A stretch of 64,000 bases of DNA from Flavonifractor sp. AGMB03687 (GTDB taxonomy: Bacteria > Bacillota > Clostridia > Oscillospirales > Oscillospiraceae). Below, one piece after another: positions 1-9,344 of this stretch. Position 1 is the first letter of the stretch. Every line of letters begins with the position of its first letter. A program made the position numbers and the translations under genes. Location: NCBI RefSeq assembly GCF_017811815.1, contig NZ_JADKZI010000002.1, positions 372,001-436,000 of the forward strand, given 5' to 3'. The notes beneath the pieces are model-generated. The model worked only from the letters and a program-made list of their open reading frames with translations. It was not told the DNA's origin and searched no databases.

Positions 1-925
1 CGGCGGCCAGGCCGGTGCCTAGGTTCATGGAGGTGATCCGGGCCGCGCTCACCGTGTCGCAGGCCCCCATGGCCCCTACGGCCCCCTCCACGTCCCGGAT
101 GCGCCGCATGCCCTTGGCGCTCTCCCGGATGGCGGCGTACAGGCCGTTTTTGATGGGGTGGTCCCAGGGCAGGGCGTCCACCCAGGGGGGGAGGAAGAGG
201 TCCAGCTCCTTCACCGGGAACTCGTACAGGACACCCTTGATGATGTCGGTGACCGCGTCCTCCTCCAGCTCCAGGCAGTTGACGCACATACACGTCACGT
301 CGTACCGGCTGGCGATGTCTGCCCGGATGGCCTGGGCCCGCTCGGACCGGGGCTGGGCGGAGTTGAGCACCACCAGGAAGGGTTTGCCCAGCTCTTTCAG
401 CTCGCTGATGACCCGCTCCTCCGCCTCCAGGTAGTCCTCCCGGGGGATGTCGGTGATGGTGCCGTCGGTGGTGACCACGATGCCGATGGTAGAGTGCTCG
501 GCAATGACCTTCCGGGTGCCGATCTCGGCGGCCTCGGTCATGGGGATGGGCTCGGAGAACCAGGGGGTGGTCACCATCCGGGGGGTGTCGTCCTCCAGGG
601 AGCCTACCGCGCCGGGCACCAGGTAGCCCACGCAGTCGATGAGCCGCACCTTGAAGGAGGCACCGCTGTCCATGGTGACCTCCACCGCCTCCTCGGGGAC
701 GAATTTGGGCTCGGCGGTCATGATGGTGCGGCCCGAGCCGCTCTGGGGCAGCTCATCCTTGGCCCGCTCCCGGCGGTAGACGTTCTCGATGCCCGGGATG
801 ACCATGGTCTCCATGAACCGCTTGATGAACGTGGATTTTCCAGTCCGCACCGGCCCCACCACGCCGATATAGATATCTCCCTCGGTTCGCAGGGCGATAT
901 CCTCATAGAGCTTGCGTTGTTCCAC
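1..925 (-). CDS. spoIVA: Stage IV sporulation protein A (5' part; cut by window edge)
   Basis: SpoIVA is the ATPase that polymerises on the outer forespore membrane and forms the basement layer of the spore coat. The visible part is the first 308 codons of a protein that is normally about 490 residues; the rest lies beyond position 1. It starts at a GTG (925-923) behind AGGAGGAATTGCCA. The N-terminus reads VEQRKLYEDIALRTEGDIY, followed by a Walker A loop GPVRTGKS (about residues 24-31) and the family-typical stretch GSGRTIMTAEPKFVP. It marks the host as an endospore former. Identity is near certain from the N-terminal motif block. Confidence 0.96.
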   Translation of the reverse strand, partial: MEQRKLYEDIALRTEGDIYIGVVGPVRTGKSTFIKRFMETMVIPGIENVYRRERAKDELPQSGSGRTIMTAEPKFVPEEAVEVTMDSGASFKVRLIDCVGYLVPGAVGSLEDDTPRMVTTPWFSEPIPMTEAAEIGTRKVIAEHSTIGIVVTTDGTITDIPREDYLEAEERVISELKELGKPFLVVLNSAQPRSERAQAIRADIASRYDVTCMCVNCLELEEDAVTDIIKGVLYEFPVKELDLFLPPWVDALPWDHPIKNGLYAAIRESAKGMRRIRDVEGAVGAMGACDTVSAARITSMNLGTGLAA

Positions 926-1004
926 TGGCAATTCCTCCTTCGGCCATGTTAAGCCGGCGTTTTCTCTACATAACTATGGGGATAAGCCGTGAAATATGCG
1001 AAGC

Positions 1005-1039
1005 AAAAAGGCGCGCCGTCCGGTGGGGACAGCGCGCCT
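1005..1039 (-). terminator. Terminator of the molybdenum hydroxylase operon
   Basis: An 8-bp GC stem (AGGCGCGC/GCGCGCCT) is followed on the minus strand by a run of five T, just after the last gene of the operon. Confidence 0.8.
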
Positions 1040-1081
1040 GTTACAAAACGTATTATAGCTTGAAATAATACAGAGGGGAAT

Positions 1082-3367
1082 TTACACTTCCCGGCCCATG
1101 AGGATCTTCTCGGCGGTGATGGGCAGAGAGCGTACCCGCACGCCGGTGGCGTTGTACACCGCGTGGGCGATGGCGGGGGAGGGGGTATTGATGACCACCT
1201 CGCCGATGGACTTGGCGCCGAAGGGGCCGTTGGGCTCGTAGCTCTCCTCGAAGTCCACCCGGATCTCGGGCAGGTCGGTGCGGCTGGGAATCTTGTAGGT
1301 CATGAAGGTGGAGTTGACCATCTGGCCCTTGGGATCGTAGTTCACGTCCTCCAGCAGAGCCATGCCGATGCCCTGGGCGATGCCGCCCTCGGCCTGGACC
1401 CGGGCCAGGTTCTTGTTGATGACGGTACCGCAGTCCACCACGCCCACGTAGTCCACGACCTTGGTCTCGCCGGTCTCCAGGTCCACCTCCACCTCGGCAA
1501 AGCCCGCCATGAAGGGCGGGGGAGAGGTGGGGCTGCAATGGCTGGCGCTGGCGGTGAGCCACTGGGTGCCCTCGCCCACCACCAGGTCCTGGGCCAGCTT
1601 GTCCAGGGTGATGGAGGTCTCGGGATTGGTGCGGTCGTACACCTTGTCGCCGTCAAACTCCGCCCGCTCGGGGTGGATGTTCAGGCGGCGGGCGCCCTCG
1701 GCGGCGATCTTCTCGTTCAGCTCGGTGCAGGCCTTCACCACCGCCGCGCCGGTGACGTAGGTGGTGCTGGAGGCGTAGGAGCCGGTATCGAAGGGGGAGT
1801 GGTCGGTGTCCACTCCGTCCACGGTGATGCGCTCCATGGGGCAGTTGAGGATCTCGGCGGCCATCTGGGCCAGGATGGTGTCGCAGCCGGTGCCCATGTC
1901 GGTGGCGCCGATCATCAGGGTGTAGTAGCCGTCGTCGTTGAGCTTGATGGTCACCGACGCGGTGTCGATGGCGGAGATGCCGGAGCCCTGCATGGTCACC
2001 GCCATGCCCACGCCCCGGACCCGGTGGTCGTCCACCTTGACGCAGGGGTATTTCTCCTTCCAGCCGATCATCTCCATGCCCCGCTCAATGCACTGGGGCA
2101 GCTTGCAGCTGGTGAGGGGCTCGTTGTAGTAGGCGGCCATGTGCTCGCCCACGTGGGGCAGGTTCATGAGACGCAGCTGGGCGGGGTCCATGTTCAGCTT
2201 CTCGGCCAGCTCGTTCATGGCGGACTCCATGGCAAAGCAGCCCTGGGTGGCGCCGTAGCCGCGGAAGGCGCCGGCGGCCATGGTGTTGGTGTACACCACG
2301 TCCCAGGAGAAGCGGAAGGCGGCCTGCCGGGCGTAGAGGGGGATGCTCTTGTGGCCTACCAGACCGATGGTGGTGGAGGCGTACTCGCCGTAGGCGCCGG
2401 CGTTGGACAGGGCGTGCATGTCCACCGCCTTGATGGTGCCGTCCTTCATGGCGCCCACCTTCACGTGGACCCGCATCTGGTGACGGCTGTTGGAGGCCTG
2501 GAAGGACTCCTTCCGGGTGTAGACGATCTTGGCGGGCTTGCCGGTGCGCAGGGTGACCAGGGCGGGGAAGAGCTCGCTGACCAGGGTCTGCTTGGCGCCG
2601 AAGCCGCCGCCGATGCGGGGCTTCACCACCCGCACCATGTTCTTGGGCAGGCCCAGGGCCCGGGCGATGGTGCGGCGGCAGTGGAAGGGCACCTGGGTGG
2701 AGGTGACCACGTTGAGCCGCCGGTTGTAGTCCAGATAGGTATAGGTGCGGAAGGTCTCCATCATGGCCTGGGCGTTGGCCTTGGTGTAGTAGGTACGGTC
2801 CACCACCACGTCGCAGGCGGCCATGGCGGCATCTACGTCGCCGTCAGAATCGCAGCCGCTGGACACCAGGTTGCGCTTGGGGTCGCCGCCGATGTCGAAG
2901 TGATGGAAGTAGTCCTCCTCGGGATGGACCACGGTGGGATTGTCCAGAGCGGTCTCAAAGTCCAGCACGGGGTCCAGGATGTCGTACTTCACCTGGATCA
3001 TGCCCAGGGCCTTGGCCACACAGTCCTTGTCCCGTCCGGCCACGATGGCCACCGGGTCGCCCACGTAGCGGACGGTGCGCTCCAGGATGTAGCGGTCGTA
3101 GGGGGAGGGCTCCGGGTAGGACTGGCCCGCCAGGGTGTAGCGGATCTGGGGCACGTCCTCCCAGGTCAGGATGCAGGAAATGCCGGGCACCCGGCTGGCG
3201 GCGTCCTTGCGGATGGACTTGATGCGGGCGTGGGCGTGGGGGCTGCGGAGCACCTGCACCACCAGGCAGTCACGGGGTACCATGTCCTCGGTGTACACGC
3301 CCTTGCCGCCGGTGAGGGCGGCGCCGTCCAGCTTGGGGATGGCCTGATTTACATATCGCAGATTCAT
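1082..3367 (-). CDS. Molybdopterin-binding subunit of a xanthine dehydrogenase-family enzyme
   Basis: This is the large catalytic subunit of a three-subunit molybdenum hydroxylase that oxidises N-heterocycles or aldehydes with water as oxygen donor. Its 761 residues fit the separate-subunit forms (about 750-780). Cofactor loops GGGFGAKQ (253-260) and AGAFRGYG (365-372) are present, as is MGTGCDT. The active-site glutamate lies in KSIGEVVINTPSP (about E723). There is no AYxCSFR loop, which argues against a CO dehydrogenase CoxL. The ATG overlaps the stop of the iron-sulfur gene (ATGA), so the two are translationally coupled. The true substrate (xanthine, hypoxanthine, nicotinate or other) cannot be read from sequence alone. 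Confidence 0.92.
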   Translation of the reverse strand: MNLRYVNQAIPKLDGAALTGGKGVYTEDMVPRDCLVVQVLRSPHAHARIKSIRKDAASRVPGISCILTWEDVPQIRYTLAGQSYPEPSPYDRYILERTVRYVGDPVAIVAGRDKDCVAKALGMIQVKYDILDPVLDFETALDNPTVVHPEEDYFHHFDIGGDPKRNLVSSGCDSDGDVDAAMAACDVVVDRTYYTKANAQAMMETFRTYTYLDYNRRLNVVTSTQVPFHCRRTIARALGLPKNMVRVVKPRIGGGFGAKQTLVSELFPALVTLRTGKPAKIVYTRKESFQASNSRHQMRVHVKVGAMKDGTIKAVDMHALSNAGAYGEYASTTIGLVGHKSIPLYARQAAFRFSWDVVYTNTMAAGAFRGYGATQGCFAMESAMNELAEKLNMDPAQLRLMNLPHVGEHMAAYYNEPLTSCKLPQCIERGMEMIGWKEKYPCVKVDDHRVRGVGMAVTMQGSGISAIDTASVTIKLNDDGYYTLMIGATDMGTGCDTILAQMAAEILNCPMERITVDGVDTDHSPFDTGSYASSTTYVTGAAVVKACTELNEKIAAEGARRLNIHPERAEFDGDKVYDRTNPETSITLDKLAQDLVVGEGTQWLTASASHCSPTSPPPFMAGFAEVEVDLETGETKVVDYVGVVDCGTVINKNLARVQAEGGIAQGIGMALLEDVNYDPKGQMVNSTFMTYKIPSRTDLPEIRVDFEESYEPNGPFGAKSIGEVVINTPSPAIAHAVYNATGVRVRSLPITAEKILMGREV

Positions 3368-3837
3368 GCCTGCCCCTCCTTCTCCCAGGGCTTGTCACGG
3401 AGCCAGGCCCGCAGGGCCCGGGTCTGACCGGCGTAGCCGGAGCAGCGGCACAGGTTGCCCGCCAGATAGTTGGAGATCTCCTCCTCGGTGGGGTCGGTGA
3501 GCTCCCGGCGCATGGCCAGCACCGCCATGATGAAGCCGGGGCTGCAGTAGCCGCACTGCTCGGCGCCCTGGGCGGTCATGTACCGGCCGAAGGAGGCGGC
3601 CTCGTCCTTCACGCCCTCCAGGGTGGTGACGTGGAGGCCGTCGGCCCGGGCGGCGGGGTAGGAGCAGGACAGCACCGGCTTGCCCTCCACCCACACGGTG
3701 CACAGGCCGCAGTTGCTGGTGTCGCAGCCGCGCTTCACGCTGACATAGCCGTACTTGCGCAGAAACTCCAGCAGCATCATATCGTTGGGGATGTGCTTGT
3801 TGTACAGCATCCCGTTGACGGTGATCTTGACTTTCAT
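3364..3837 (-). CDS. [2Fe-2S] subunit of the molybdenum hydroxylase
   Basis: This electron-transfer subunit of 157 residues carries two [2Fe-2S] clusters. The N-terminal plant-ferredoxin-type set is C38, C43, C46 and C58 (CDTSNCGLC). The second set is CGYC (C95, C98) and CRC (C130, C132) in a four-helix domain. I chose the ATG at 3837 because GGAGAACAAGGG precedes it at good spacing and it overlaps the TGA of the FAD subunit; an upstream in-frame start at 3858 lies inside that gene. The gene order FAD, FeS, Mo is common in bacterial xdh operons. Confidence 0.93.
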   Translation of the reverse strand: MKVKITVNGMLYNKHIPNDMMLLEFLRKYGYVSVKRGCDTSNCGLCTVWVEGKPVLSCSYPAARADGLHVTTLEGVKDEAASFGRYMTAQGAEQCGYCSPGFIMAVLAMRRELTDPTEEEISNYLAGNLCRCSGYAGQTRALRAWLRDKPWEKEGQA

Positions 3838-4631
3838 CCCTTGTTCTCCTCCATGCACTGCTCTGATGCCCGGCGCACCAGCACGGCAGCCAGCTTCTTC
3901 CGGTAGTCCGCCCCGGCCCGCAGGTCGGTGCCGTAGGTCAGCTCCTCAGCGGCCGCCTGTCCGGCGGCAGCGGCCCCCTTGTCCTCGTTGAGGCAGGCGG
4001 CGGCGCTCTCGCAGCGCACCGCCCGGGCGGGACGGGCGCCCACCGACACGGTCCACTGGCCGTTCAGGCAGCTGACCGCCGCGGCCAGGGTGGGGAAGTC
4101 GGTGGTGGAGCGGCGGACGCTCTGGTAGGCGGCCCGGCGGCCGTCGTCCTTGATGCGCACCTTCAGCAGGATGTCGTTGAAGGCGATGGGGGAGGCCATG
4201 AACTCCGCCAGGGGAAGCTCGCCGCCCCGATAGAGCACCACGATGGCGTCCAAAGCCAGCAGGGCGCAGGTCAGGTCGGAGAAGCCGAACCGGGAAAAGA
4301 CCGAGCCGCCCACGGTGGCGCAGTTGCGGAAGGGCACGCCCACGATGTGGGACACACATTCGCCCAGAATGCCATCAAAGCGGGATGTGACGGCGGGGTG
4401 GGTCTCCAGCTGATGGAGGGTGACCGAGGCCCCCAGCTCCAGACAGCCGTCCTTCACTTCGATCTGGTCCAGGCCCAGCCGGGTGAGGTCGATGGCGCGG
4501 CTGATGCGGCGGCGGCCCATTTTCAGCCAGCAGCAGCCACCCAGGATGACGCTGGTCCGGGTGTCCCGCTGGAGCAGCTCGTCGGCTTCCTCCAGGGTCT
4601 CGGGGAACACGTAGCTCTTGATGGTGAACAA
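3834..4631 (-). CDS. FAD-binding subunit of the molybdenum hydroxylase
   Basis: First gene of the operon, 265 residues, CoxM/XdhB-type FAD domain. It relays electrons from the iron-sulfur clusters to NAD or another acceptor. The glycine-rich FAD loop is seen as NCATVGGSVFSRFG, with the C-terminal CO_deh_flav domain following. No ATG is available: the TTG at 4637 sits directly against the ribosome-binding site GAGGAA, while the TTG at 4631 has 7-nt spacing, so I prefer 4631. Adjacent genes overlap by 4 nt throughout the operon, which indicates stoichiometric expression. Confidence 0.88.
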   Translation of the reverse strand: MFTIKSYVFPETLEEADELLQRDTRTSVILGGCCWLKMGRRRISRAIDLTRLGLDQIEVKDGCLELGASVTLHQLETHPAVTSRFDGILGECVSHIVGVPFRNCATVGGSVFSRFGFSDLTCALLALDAIVVLYRGGELPLAEFMASPIAFNDILLKVRIKDDGRRAAYQSVRRSTTDFPTLAAAVSCLNGQWTVSVGARPARAVRCESAAACLNEDKGAAAAGQAAAEELTYGTDLRAGADYRKKLAAVLVRRASEQCMEENKG

Positions 4632-4681
4632 ATCCAATTCCTCCCCATAAATCGGGTTTTCTCGTGTTTTGCAGACATTCT

Positions 4682-4715
4682 ATTATACCGGCTTCTTCCA
4701 TGGATGTACAGTACA
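4682..4715 (-). promoter_or_regulatory. Promoter of the Mo-hydroxylase operon with overlapping palindrome
   Basis: On the minus strand a consensus -10 TATAAT (4687-4682) lies 17 nt after TGTACA (4710-4705). The -35 is part of a perfect inverted repeat, TGTAC-N-GTACA (4705-4715). This is where a regulator would block or recruit polymerase; the Crp/Fnr-family gene just upstream is a candidate but its site preference is unknown. Confidence 0.6.
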
Positions 4716-4765
4716 AAGCAGAAAAATTGTGGGAAATCAAAAAGATTTTCGGGGAACCGGTCGGT

Positions 4766-5386
4766 TCACTCCCCAGGCTGCCGCAAAAAGGCCTCCAGAC
4801 CGGCCCGGTCCACCAGCTTCAGGCTCTTGTAGCCCGTCTTGATCCAGCCCTTTTTGTCGAATTCGCCCAGCACCCGGCTCACCGTCACCCGGCTCACGCC
4901 CACCGAGGAGCCGATCTCCTCGTGGGTGCAGCGCACCGTGTCCTCCGGCCAGGGCAGGATGGACAGCAGGTGGCGGGCGATGCGCTTGTCGGCCTGGAGA
5001 AAGTCGCCGTCCACGTGGCCAGACAGCATGCGCACACGGCGGGCCAGGTCCTCCAGCATGGCAATAGCTAGGTCGGGGTGGGCGGCAAAGACCTGGGTCA
5101 GGTGCCGCCGGTCCACCGCCACCAGCTGACATTTTGTCACCGCCATGGCGGAAGACACCCGGGGCTGACCGTCAAAGAAGGCGGCCTCGCCCATCAGCTC
5201 GCCGGCGTGGGGGAGGGTAAGGATACGCTCCTCGCCCTCGGGGGAGCTGATGAAGCACTTGGCGGTGCCCGATACAATATAATAAAAGCATTCCGCCCGG
5301 GTGTCCTGGAGATAGATGAGCTCGCCCGGCTCCTTGTGCAGGATGGGCTGACCGTCGGCCAGGGGCGTCCAGATGTTGCGCAGCAT
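4766..5386 (-). CDS. Crp/Fnr-family transcriptional regulator
   Basis: A 206-residue regulator with an N-terminal cyclic-nucleotide-type beta-roll (about 15-120) and a C-terminal winged helix (about 150-200; recognition helix around VGVSRVTVSRVL). There is no N-terminal cysteine cluster, so it is not an oxygen-sensing Fnr with a classical [4Fe-4S] motif; the ligand is unknown. The ATG at 5386 has AAAGGAGGAACCCGCC in front. It is co-directional with and immediately upstream of the molybdenum hydroxylase operon, 129 nt away, which suggests local control, possibly through the TGTACNGTACA palindrome. Confidence 0.9.
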   Translation of the reverse strand: MLRNIWTPLADGQPILHKEPGELIYLQDTRAECFYYIVSGTAKCFISSPEGEERILTLPHAGELMGEAAFFDGQPRVSSAMAVTKCQLVAVDRRHLTQVFAAHPDLAIAMLEDLARRVRMLSGHVDGDFLQADKRIARHLLSILPWPEDTVRCTHEEIGSSVGVSRVTVSRVLGEFDKKGWIKTGYKSLKLVDRAGLEAFLRQPGE

Positions 5387-5407
5387 GGCGGGTTCCTCCT
5401 TTCGGAC

Positions 5408-5430
5408 GGGCGGCGGTCAGCCGCCCCTAC
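5408..5430. repeat. Short dispersed palindrome ending in CTAC
   Basis: GGGCGGC and GCCGCCC form a 7-bp stem around a 5-nt loop, followed by CTAC. Similar units are at 8393-8402 and 36785-36812. They look like a REP-like intergenic repeat of this genome. Confidence 0.45.
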
Positions 5431-5448
5431 AGGGAGATTGTAGCATGG

Positions 5449-5488
5449 TTTACATTCTTCTGACAAGGGGGTATGGTATGCTGATACC
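5449..5488 (+). promoter_or_regulatory. Promoter of leuCDB with a small inverted repeat
   Basis: TTTACA (5449-5454), 17-nt spacer, TATGGT (5472-5477). An inverted repeat GGTAT-gctg-ATACC (5475-5488) overlaps the -10 and start-site region and may be an operator. No T-box or leader peptide is visible in the short leader. Confidence 0.5.
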
Positions 5489-5514
5489 AACAAGAAATAA
5501 GGAGGCGCCCTCGT

Positions 5515-6774
5515 ATGGGAATGACCATGACCCAAAAGATCCTGGCCCGCCACGCCGGACTGGACCAGGTGGTACCCGGCCAGCTGGTGGAGGCCAAGCT
5601 GGACCTGGTGCTGGGCAACGACATCACCGCGCCCGTCGCCATCACCGAGTTCCGCAAGGCGGGACTGACTCAGGTATTTGATAAAGATAAGATCGCTCTG
5701 GTACTGGACCACTCCACCCCCTGCAAGGACATCAAGTCCGCTCAGCTGTGTGCCCAGGCCCGGGAATTTGCCAAGGAATTCAATATCACCCACTTTTACG
5801 ACGTGGGCTGCATGGGCGTGGAGCACGCTCTGCTGCCCGAAAAGGGCCTCACCGCCCCCGGCGAGTGCATGATCGGCGCCGACTCCCACACCTGCACCTA
5901 CGGCGCCGTGGGCATGTTCTCCACCGGCGTGGGCTCCACCGACATGGCCGCCGGCATGGCCACCGGCCTTGCCTGGTTCAAGGTGCCCGCCGCCATCAGG
6001 GTCACCCTCACCGGCAAGCTCCAGCCCTATGTCTCCGGTAAGGACGTGATCCTCCACCTGATCGGCATGATCGGCGTGGACGGCGCCCTGTACAAGTCCC
6101 TGGAGTTCGCCGGGGAGGGCGTGGGGGAGTTGTCCATGGACGACCGCTTCACCATTGCCAACATGGCCATCGAGGCAGGCGCCAAGAACGGCATCTTCCC
6201 GGTGGACGACAAGACCCGGGCTTATCTGGAGGGCCGGGTGACCCGCGCCTGGGAGGCCGTGGAGGCCGATCCCGACGCCGAATACGAGCAGGAGATCGTC
6301 ATTGACCTGAACACCCTCCAGCCCACGGTGGCGCTGCCCCATCTGCCCTCCAACACCCGTACCATCGACCAGGTGGAGGGTACCCACATCGACCAGGTGG
6401 TCATCGGCTCCTGCACCAACGGCCGCCTGGACGACCTGCGGCAGGCCGCGGCGGTGCTCAAGGGCCGCAAGGTGGCCGACGGGGTGCGCTGCATCGTCAT
6501 CCCTGCTACCCAGCAGATCACCCTGGACGCCATGGCCGAGGGCCTGATCCAGATCTTCATCGAGGCGGGCTGCGCCGTGTCCACTCCCACCTGCGGCCCC
6601 TGCCTGGGCGGCCACATGGGCGTGCTCTCCGATAACGAGCGGGCCATCTCCACCACCAACCGCAACTTCGTGGGCCGCATGGGCCCCGTGTCCTCCGAGA
6701 TCATTCTGGCCAACCCCGCCGTGGCTGCCGCTTCCGCGGTGGCGGGCTGCGTGGCCGATCCCCGGAAGCTGTAA
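5515..6774 (+). CDS. leuC: 3-isopropylmalate dehydratase large subunit
   Basis: LeuC, with LeuD, isomerises 2-isopropylmalate to 3-isopropylmalate in leucine synthesis. The 419-residue length matches the short bacterial/archaeal LeuC class (about 420, versus 466 in E. coli). The cluster motifs VIGSCTNGR and [12 protein letters not shown] give the [4Fe-4S] cysteines, and [11 protein letters not shown] is the aconitase-family signature. The start at 5515 has GGAGG nine nt upstream. LeuD follows after 14 nt and leuB overlaps leuD, so the three form one operon. leuA is not in the window. Homoaconitase or methylmalate/citramalate versions of this family cannot be fully excluded. Confidence 0.93.
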   Translation: MGMTMTQKILARHAGLDQVVPGQLVEAKLDLVLGNDITAPVAITEFRKAGLTQVFDKDKIALVLDHSTPCKDIKSAQLCAQAREFAKEFNITHFYDVGCMGVEHALLPEKGLTAPGECMIGADSHTCTYGAVGMFSTGVGSTDMAAGMATGLAWFKVPAAIRVTLTGKLQPYVSGKDVILHLIGMIGVDGALYKSLEFAGEGVGELSMDDRFTIANMAIEAGAKNGIFPVDDKTRAYLEGRVTRAWEAVEADPDAEYEQEIVIDLNTLQPTVALPHLPSNTRTIDQVEGTHIDQVVIGSCTNGRLDDLRQAAAVLKGRKVADGVRCIVIPATQQITLDAMAEGLIQIFIEAGCAVSTPTCGPCLGGHMGVLSDNERAISTTNRNFVGRMGPVSSEIILANPAVAAASAVAGCVADPRKL

Positions 6775-6788
6775 GGAGGTTTTCAGGC

Positions 6789-7274
6789 ATGAAAGTATAT
6801 AAGTACGGCGACAACGTGGATACCGACGTGATCATTCCCGCCCGGTACCTCAACGCCCCCGACGAAAAATCCCTGGCCTCCCACTGCATGGAGGACATTG
6901 ACGCCAACTTCGCCTCCACCATGGAGCGGGGCGACATCATCGTGGCGGGCTCCAACTTCGGCTGCGGCTCCTCCCGGGAGCACGCGCCCCTGTCCATCAA
7001 GGCCTGCGGCGTGAAGTGCGTCATCGCCCCCTCCTTTGCCCGCATTTTCTACCGCAACGCCATCAACATCGGCCTGCCCATCATGGAGAGCCCCGAAGCT
7101 GCCGCCGCCATCCAGGCGGGGGACACGGTGAGCGTGGACTTCGCCACCGGCACCATCACCGACGAGACCCAGGGCAAGACCTGGCAGGCTGCGCCCTTCC
7201 CGGCTTTCGTCAACGGCATCATTGAGGCCGGCGGACTGCTCAACTCCCTGAAAGCGCGAGGTGTGGCGAAATGA
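6789..7274 (+). CDS. leuD: 3-isopropylmalate dehydratase small subunit
   Basis: A 161-residue swivelling subunit that completes the LeuCD active site. [16 protein letters not shown] at the N-terminus and [12 protein letters not shown] (about 57-68) are the hallmark substrate-binding segments. The short length pairs with the 419-residue LeuC type. A strong AAGGAGG precedes the ATG. Its stop overlaps the leuB start (ATGA at 7271-7274). Confidence 0.94.
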   Translation: MKVYKYGDNVDTDVIIPARYLNAPDEKSLASHCMEDIDANFASTMERGDIIVAGSNFGCGSSREHAPLSIKACGVKCVIAPSFARIFYRNAINIGLPIMESPEAAAAIQAGDTVSVDFATGTITDETQGKTWQAAPFPAFVNGIIEAGGLLNSLKARGVAK

Positions 7275-8347
7275 ATTATAAAATCGCATTGATCCGGGGC
7301 GACGGCATCGGCCCCGAGGTAGTAGGCGAGGCCGTCAAGGTGCTGGAGGCCGTGGGCAAGAAGTTCGGCCACAGCTTTACCTATGAGGACGTGCTGCTGG
7401 GCGGCTGCGCCACCGACGCGGTGGGGAAGAGCTACCCCGACGGCACCGCTGAGAAGTGCAAGGCCTGCGACGCCGTCCTGCTGGGCGCCGTGGGCGGCCC
7501 CAAGTGGGGCTCCGACAAGCCCGCCGAGCAGCGGCCCGAGACTGCTCTGCTGGCCATCCGCAAGGACCTGGGCCTGTACGCCAACCTGCGCCCCGCTGCC
7601 CTGCGGCCCGCCATGGCGGACGCCTGCCCCCTGAAGAAGGAGACCGCCGAGAAGGGCATCGACCTGATGATGGTCCGTGAGCTCACCGGCGGCATCTACT
7701 TCGGCCAGCGGGAGAAGTATCAGACTGAGGACCGAGGCATGGAGGCCGCCGACCGGATGGCTTACTCCGAGAAGGAGATCGAGCGCATCGGCCGCCGGGC
7801 CTTTGAGCTGGCCCGCCTGCGCCGCAAGAAGGTGTCCTCCGTGGACAAGGCCAACGTGCTGGAGACCTCCCGTCTGTGGCGGTCCGTCATGCACCGGCTG
7901 GCGGAGGAGTACTCCGACGTTCAGTACGAGGACGTGCTGGTGGACAACTGCGCCATGCAGCTGGTCCGTGACCCCGGCCAGTTCGACGTGGTGGTCACCG
8001 AGAATATGTTTGGCGACATCCTGTCCGACGAGGCCTCCATGGTCACCGGCTCCATCGGCCTGCTGCCCTCCGCCTCCATCGGCGATACCGCACCCGGCCT
8101 GTACGAGCCCATCCACGGCTCCGCTCCCGACATCGCGGGCCAGGACAAGGCCAACCCCATCGCCACCATCCTGTCGGTGGCCATGATGTTCCGCTACTCC
8201 TTCCACCTGGCCGCCGAGGCCGACGCGGTGGAGGCTGCTGTGGACGGGGTGCTGGCCGAGGGCTGGCGCACCGCCGACATCGCCGAGCCCGGGGTCACCC
8301 CCATCGGCACCAAGCAGATGGGCGACCTTATCTGCGCCAAGATTTAA
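7271..8347 (+). CDS. leuB: 3-isopropylmalate dehydrogenase
   Basis: A 358-residue NAD-dependent decarboxylating dehydrogenase that makes 2-ketoisocaproate. The N-terminal [13 protein letters not shown], the [10 protein letters not shown] loop and the metal/NAD region [13 protein letters not shown] and [13 protein letters not shown] are all intact, as expected for LeuB and distinguishing it from isocitrate dehydrogenase. It is last in the operon and is followed by a strong hairpin terminator. Confidence 0.95.
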   Translation: MNYKIALIRGDGIGPEVVGEAVKVLEAVGKKFGHSFTYEDVLLGGCATDAVGKSYPDGTAEKCKACDAVLLGAVGGPKWGSDKPAEQRPETALLAIRKDLGLYANLRPAALRPAMADACPLKKETAEKGIDLMMVRELTGGIYFGQREKYQTEDRGMEAADRMAYSEKEIERIGRRAFELARLRRKKVSSVDKANVLETSRLWRSVMHRLAEEYSDVQYEDVLVDNCAMQLVRDPGQFDVVVTENMFGDILSDEASMVTGSIGLLPSASIGDTAPGLYEPIHGSAPDIAGQDKANPIATILSVAMMFRYSFHLAAEADAVEAAVDGVLAEGWRTADIAEPGVTPIGTKQMGDLICAKI

Positions 8348-8356
8348 GAAAACAGG

Positions 8357-8386
8357 GAAGAGGCGGAAATCCGCCTCTTCCTTTTT
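8357..8386 (+). terminator. Terminator of leuCDB
   Basis: Perfect 11-bp stem GAAGAGGCGGA/TCCGCCTCTTC with a 2-nt loop, then a T-run. Confidence 0.9.
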
Positions 8387-8404
8387 ATGAGGGGCCGCCC
8401 CTAC

Positions 8405-8433
8405 TTGACGCTCCACGCCAAAACTGCTACAAT
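8405..8433 (+). promoter_or_regulatory. Promoter of coaX
   Basis: TTGACG, 17-nt spacer, TACAAT (8428-8433), 40 nt before the chosen coaX start. Confidence 0.7.
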
Positions 8434-8473
8434 ATTTTGGATTTGAAGACCACAAATGAAGGGAGCGGGCGGC

Positions 8474-9262
8474 ATGATCCTGGCGGTAGACGTGGGCAAT
8501 TCCACCACCACGGTGGGCCTGTTTGATGAAACGGGGAAGCTGACCTTCCGGGCCACCCTGGAGACCTCAAGGAGTAAGACCCGCGACCAGTGCGCCATTG
8601 ATCTGCTGGGGGTGTTCGGCCTGTACGGCGCCGATATCCACGGGGTGGACGGGGCCATCCTGTCCAGCGTGGTGCCCCCTCTCACCGCCATTTTTACCGA
8701 CGCCCTGACCCGGCTCACTGGCAAGACCCCCATGGTGGTGGGCCCCGGCATCAAAACCGGGCTCAACATCAAGGCGGAGATCCACAACCAGCTGGGCAGC
8801 GATATCGTGGCCTCGGCGGTGGCCGCCATGGCCGCCTATCCCAGCCCCATCGTCATGGTGGACCTGGGCACCGCAACCTCCGCCTCTTTGATCTCGGGCA
8901 GCGTGTATGAGGGCTGCGTCATCATGCCGGGCCTCACCCTGGCCCTGGAGGCCATGTGGTCGAGGGCGGACGCCCTGTCGCCCATCTCCCTGGAGTCCAC
9001 CGCTCCGGTGGAACTGCTGGGCCGCACCACTGAGGAGGCCATGCGCTCTGGCGCCCTCTACGGCCACGCCGCCATGCTGGACGGGATCATCGACCGCCTG
9101 GAGGAGGCGGCGGGCAGCCCGGTCACGGTGGTGGCCACCGGCGGCAGCGCTCCCCGTATCCTGCGCTACTGCAAGCGCACCGCTCACTACGACGCCGACC
9201 TGGTCATGCGGGGTCTCTATCTGCTCTACCAGAAGAACACCCGCAAGAGCCGGCGTACCTGA
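8474..9262 (+). CDS. coaX: Type III pantothenate kinase
   Basis: CoaX phosphorylates pantothenate in the first step of coenzyme A synthesis and needs a monovalent cation. The protein is 262 residues with ASKHA-fold motifs: phosphate-1 DVGNSTTTVG near the N-terminus, a central MVDLGTATSASLI, and a C-terminal ATGGSAP loop. I start at 8474 (MILAVDVGNS), where GAAGGGAG sits eight nt upstream; an ATG 18 nt earlier would place the SD inside the gene. The next gene is an ECF substrate-binding component, which suggests uptake of pantothenate or a related vitamin feeding this kinase. Confidence 0.95.
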   Translation: MILAVDVGNSTTTVGLFDETGKLTFRATLETSRSKTRDQCAIDLLGVFGLYGADIHGVDGAILSSVVPPLTAIFTDALTRLTGKTPMVVGPGIKTGLNIKAEIHNQLGSDIVASAVAAMAAYPSPIVMVDLGTATSASLISGSVYEGCVIMPGLTLALEAMWSRADALSPISLESTAPVELLGRTTEEAMRSGALYGHAAMLDGIIDRLEEAAGSPVTVVATGGSAPRILRYCKRTAHYDADLVMRGLYLLYQKNTRKSRRT

Positions 9263-9344
9263 CCTTGTACTCAACGGCAGCTGCCGTGGGTAAATAAAAT
9301 GCGCTGCATCCTCAAAGAGGAGCGGCAGCAGGAGGTAAGCAATC

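Noticed and set aside
1163-3427. Long open frame on the plus strand across the Mo-hydroxylase large subunit
   Set aside because: It is antisense to a gene with complete cofactor motifs, is Gly/His/Val-rich without any motif, and has no SD. Similar antisense frames occur opposite most genes here because of high GC.
1082-4631. CO dehydrogenase (CoxMSL) for the three-subunit Mo enzyme
   Set aside because: The large subunit has AGAFRGYG and no AYxCSFR active-site loop, so the xanthine dehydrogenase/aldehyde oxidase group is the better assignment.
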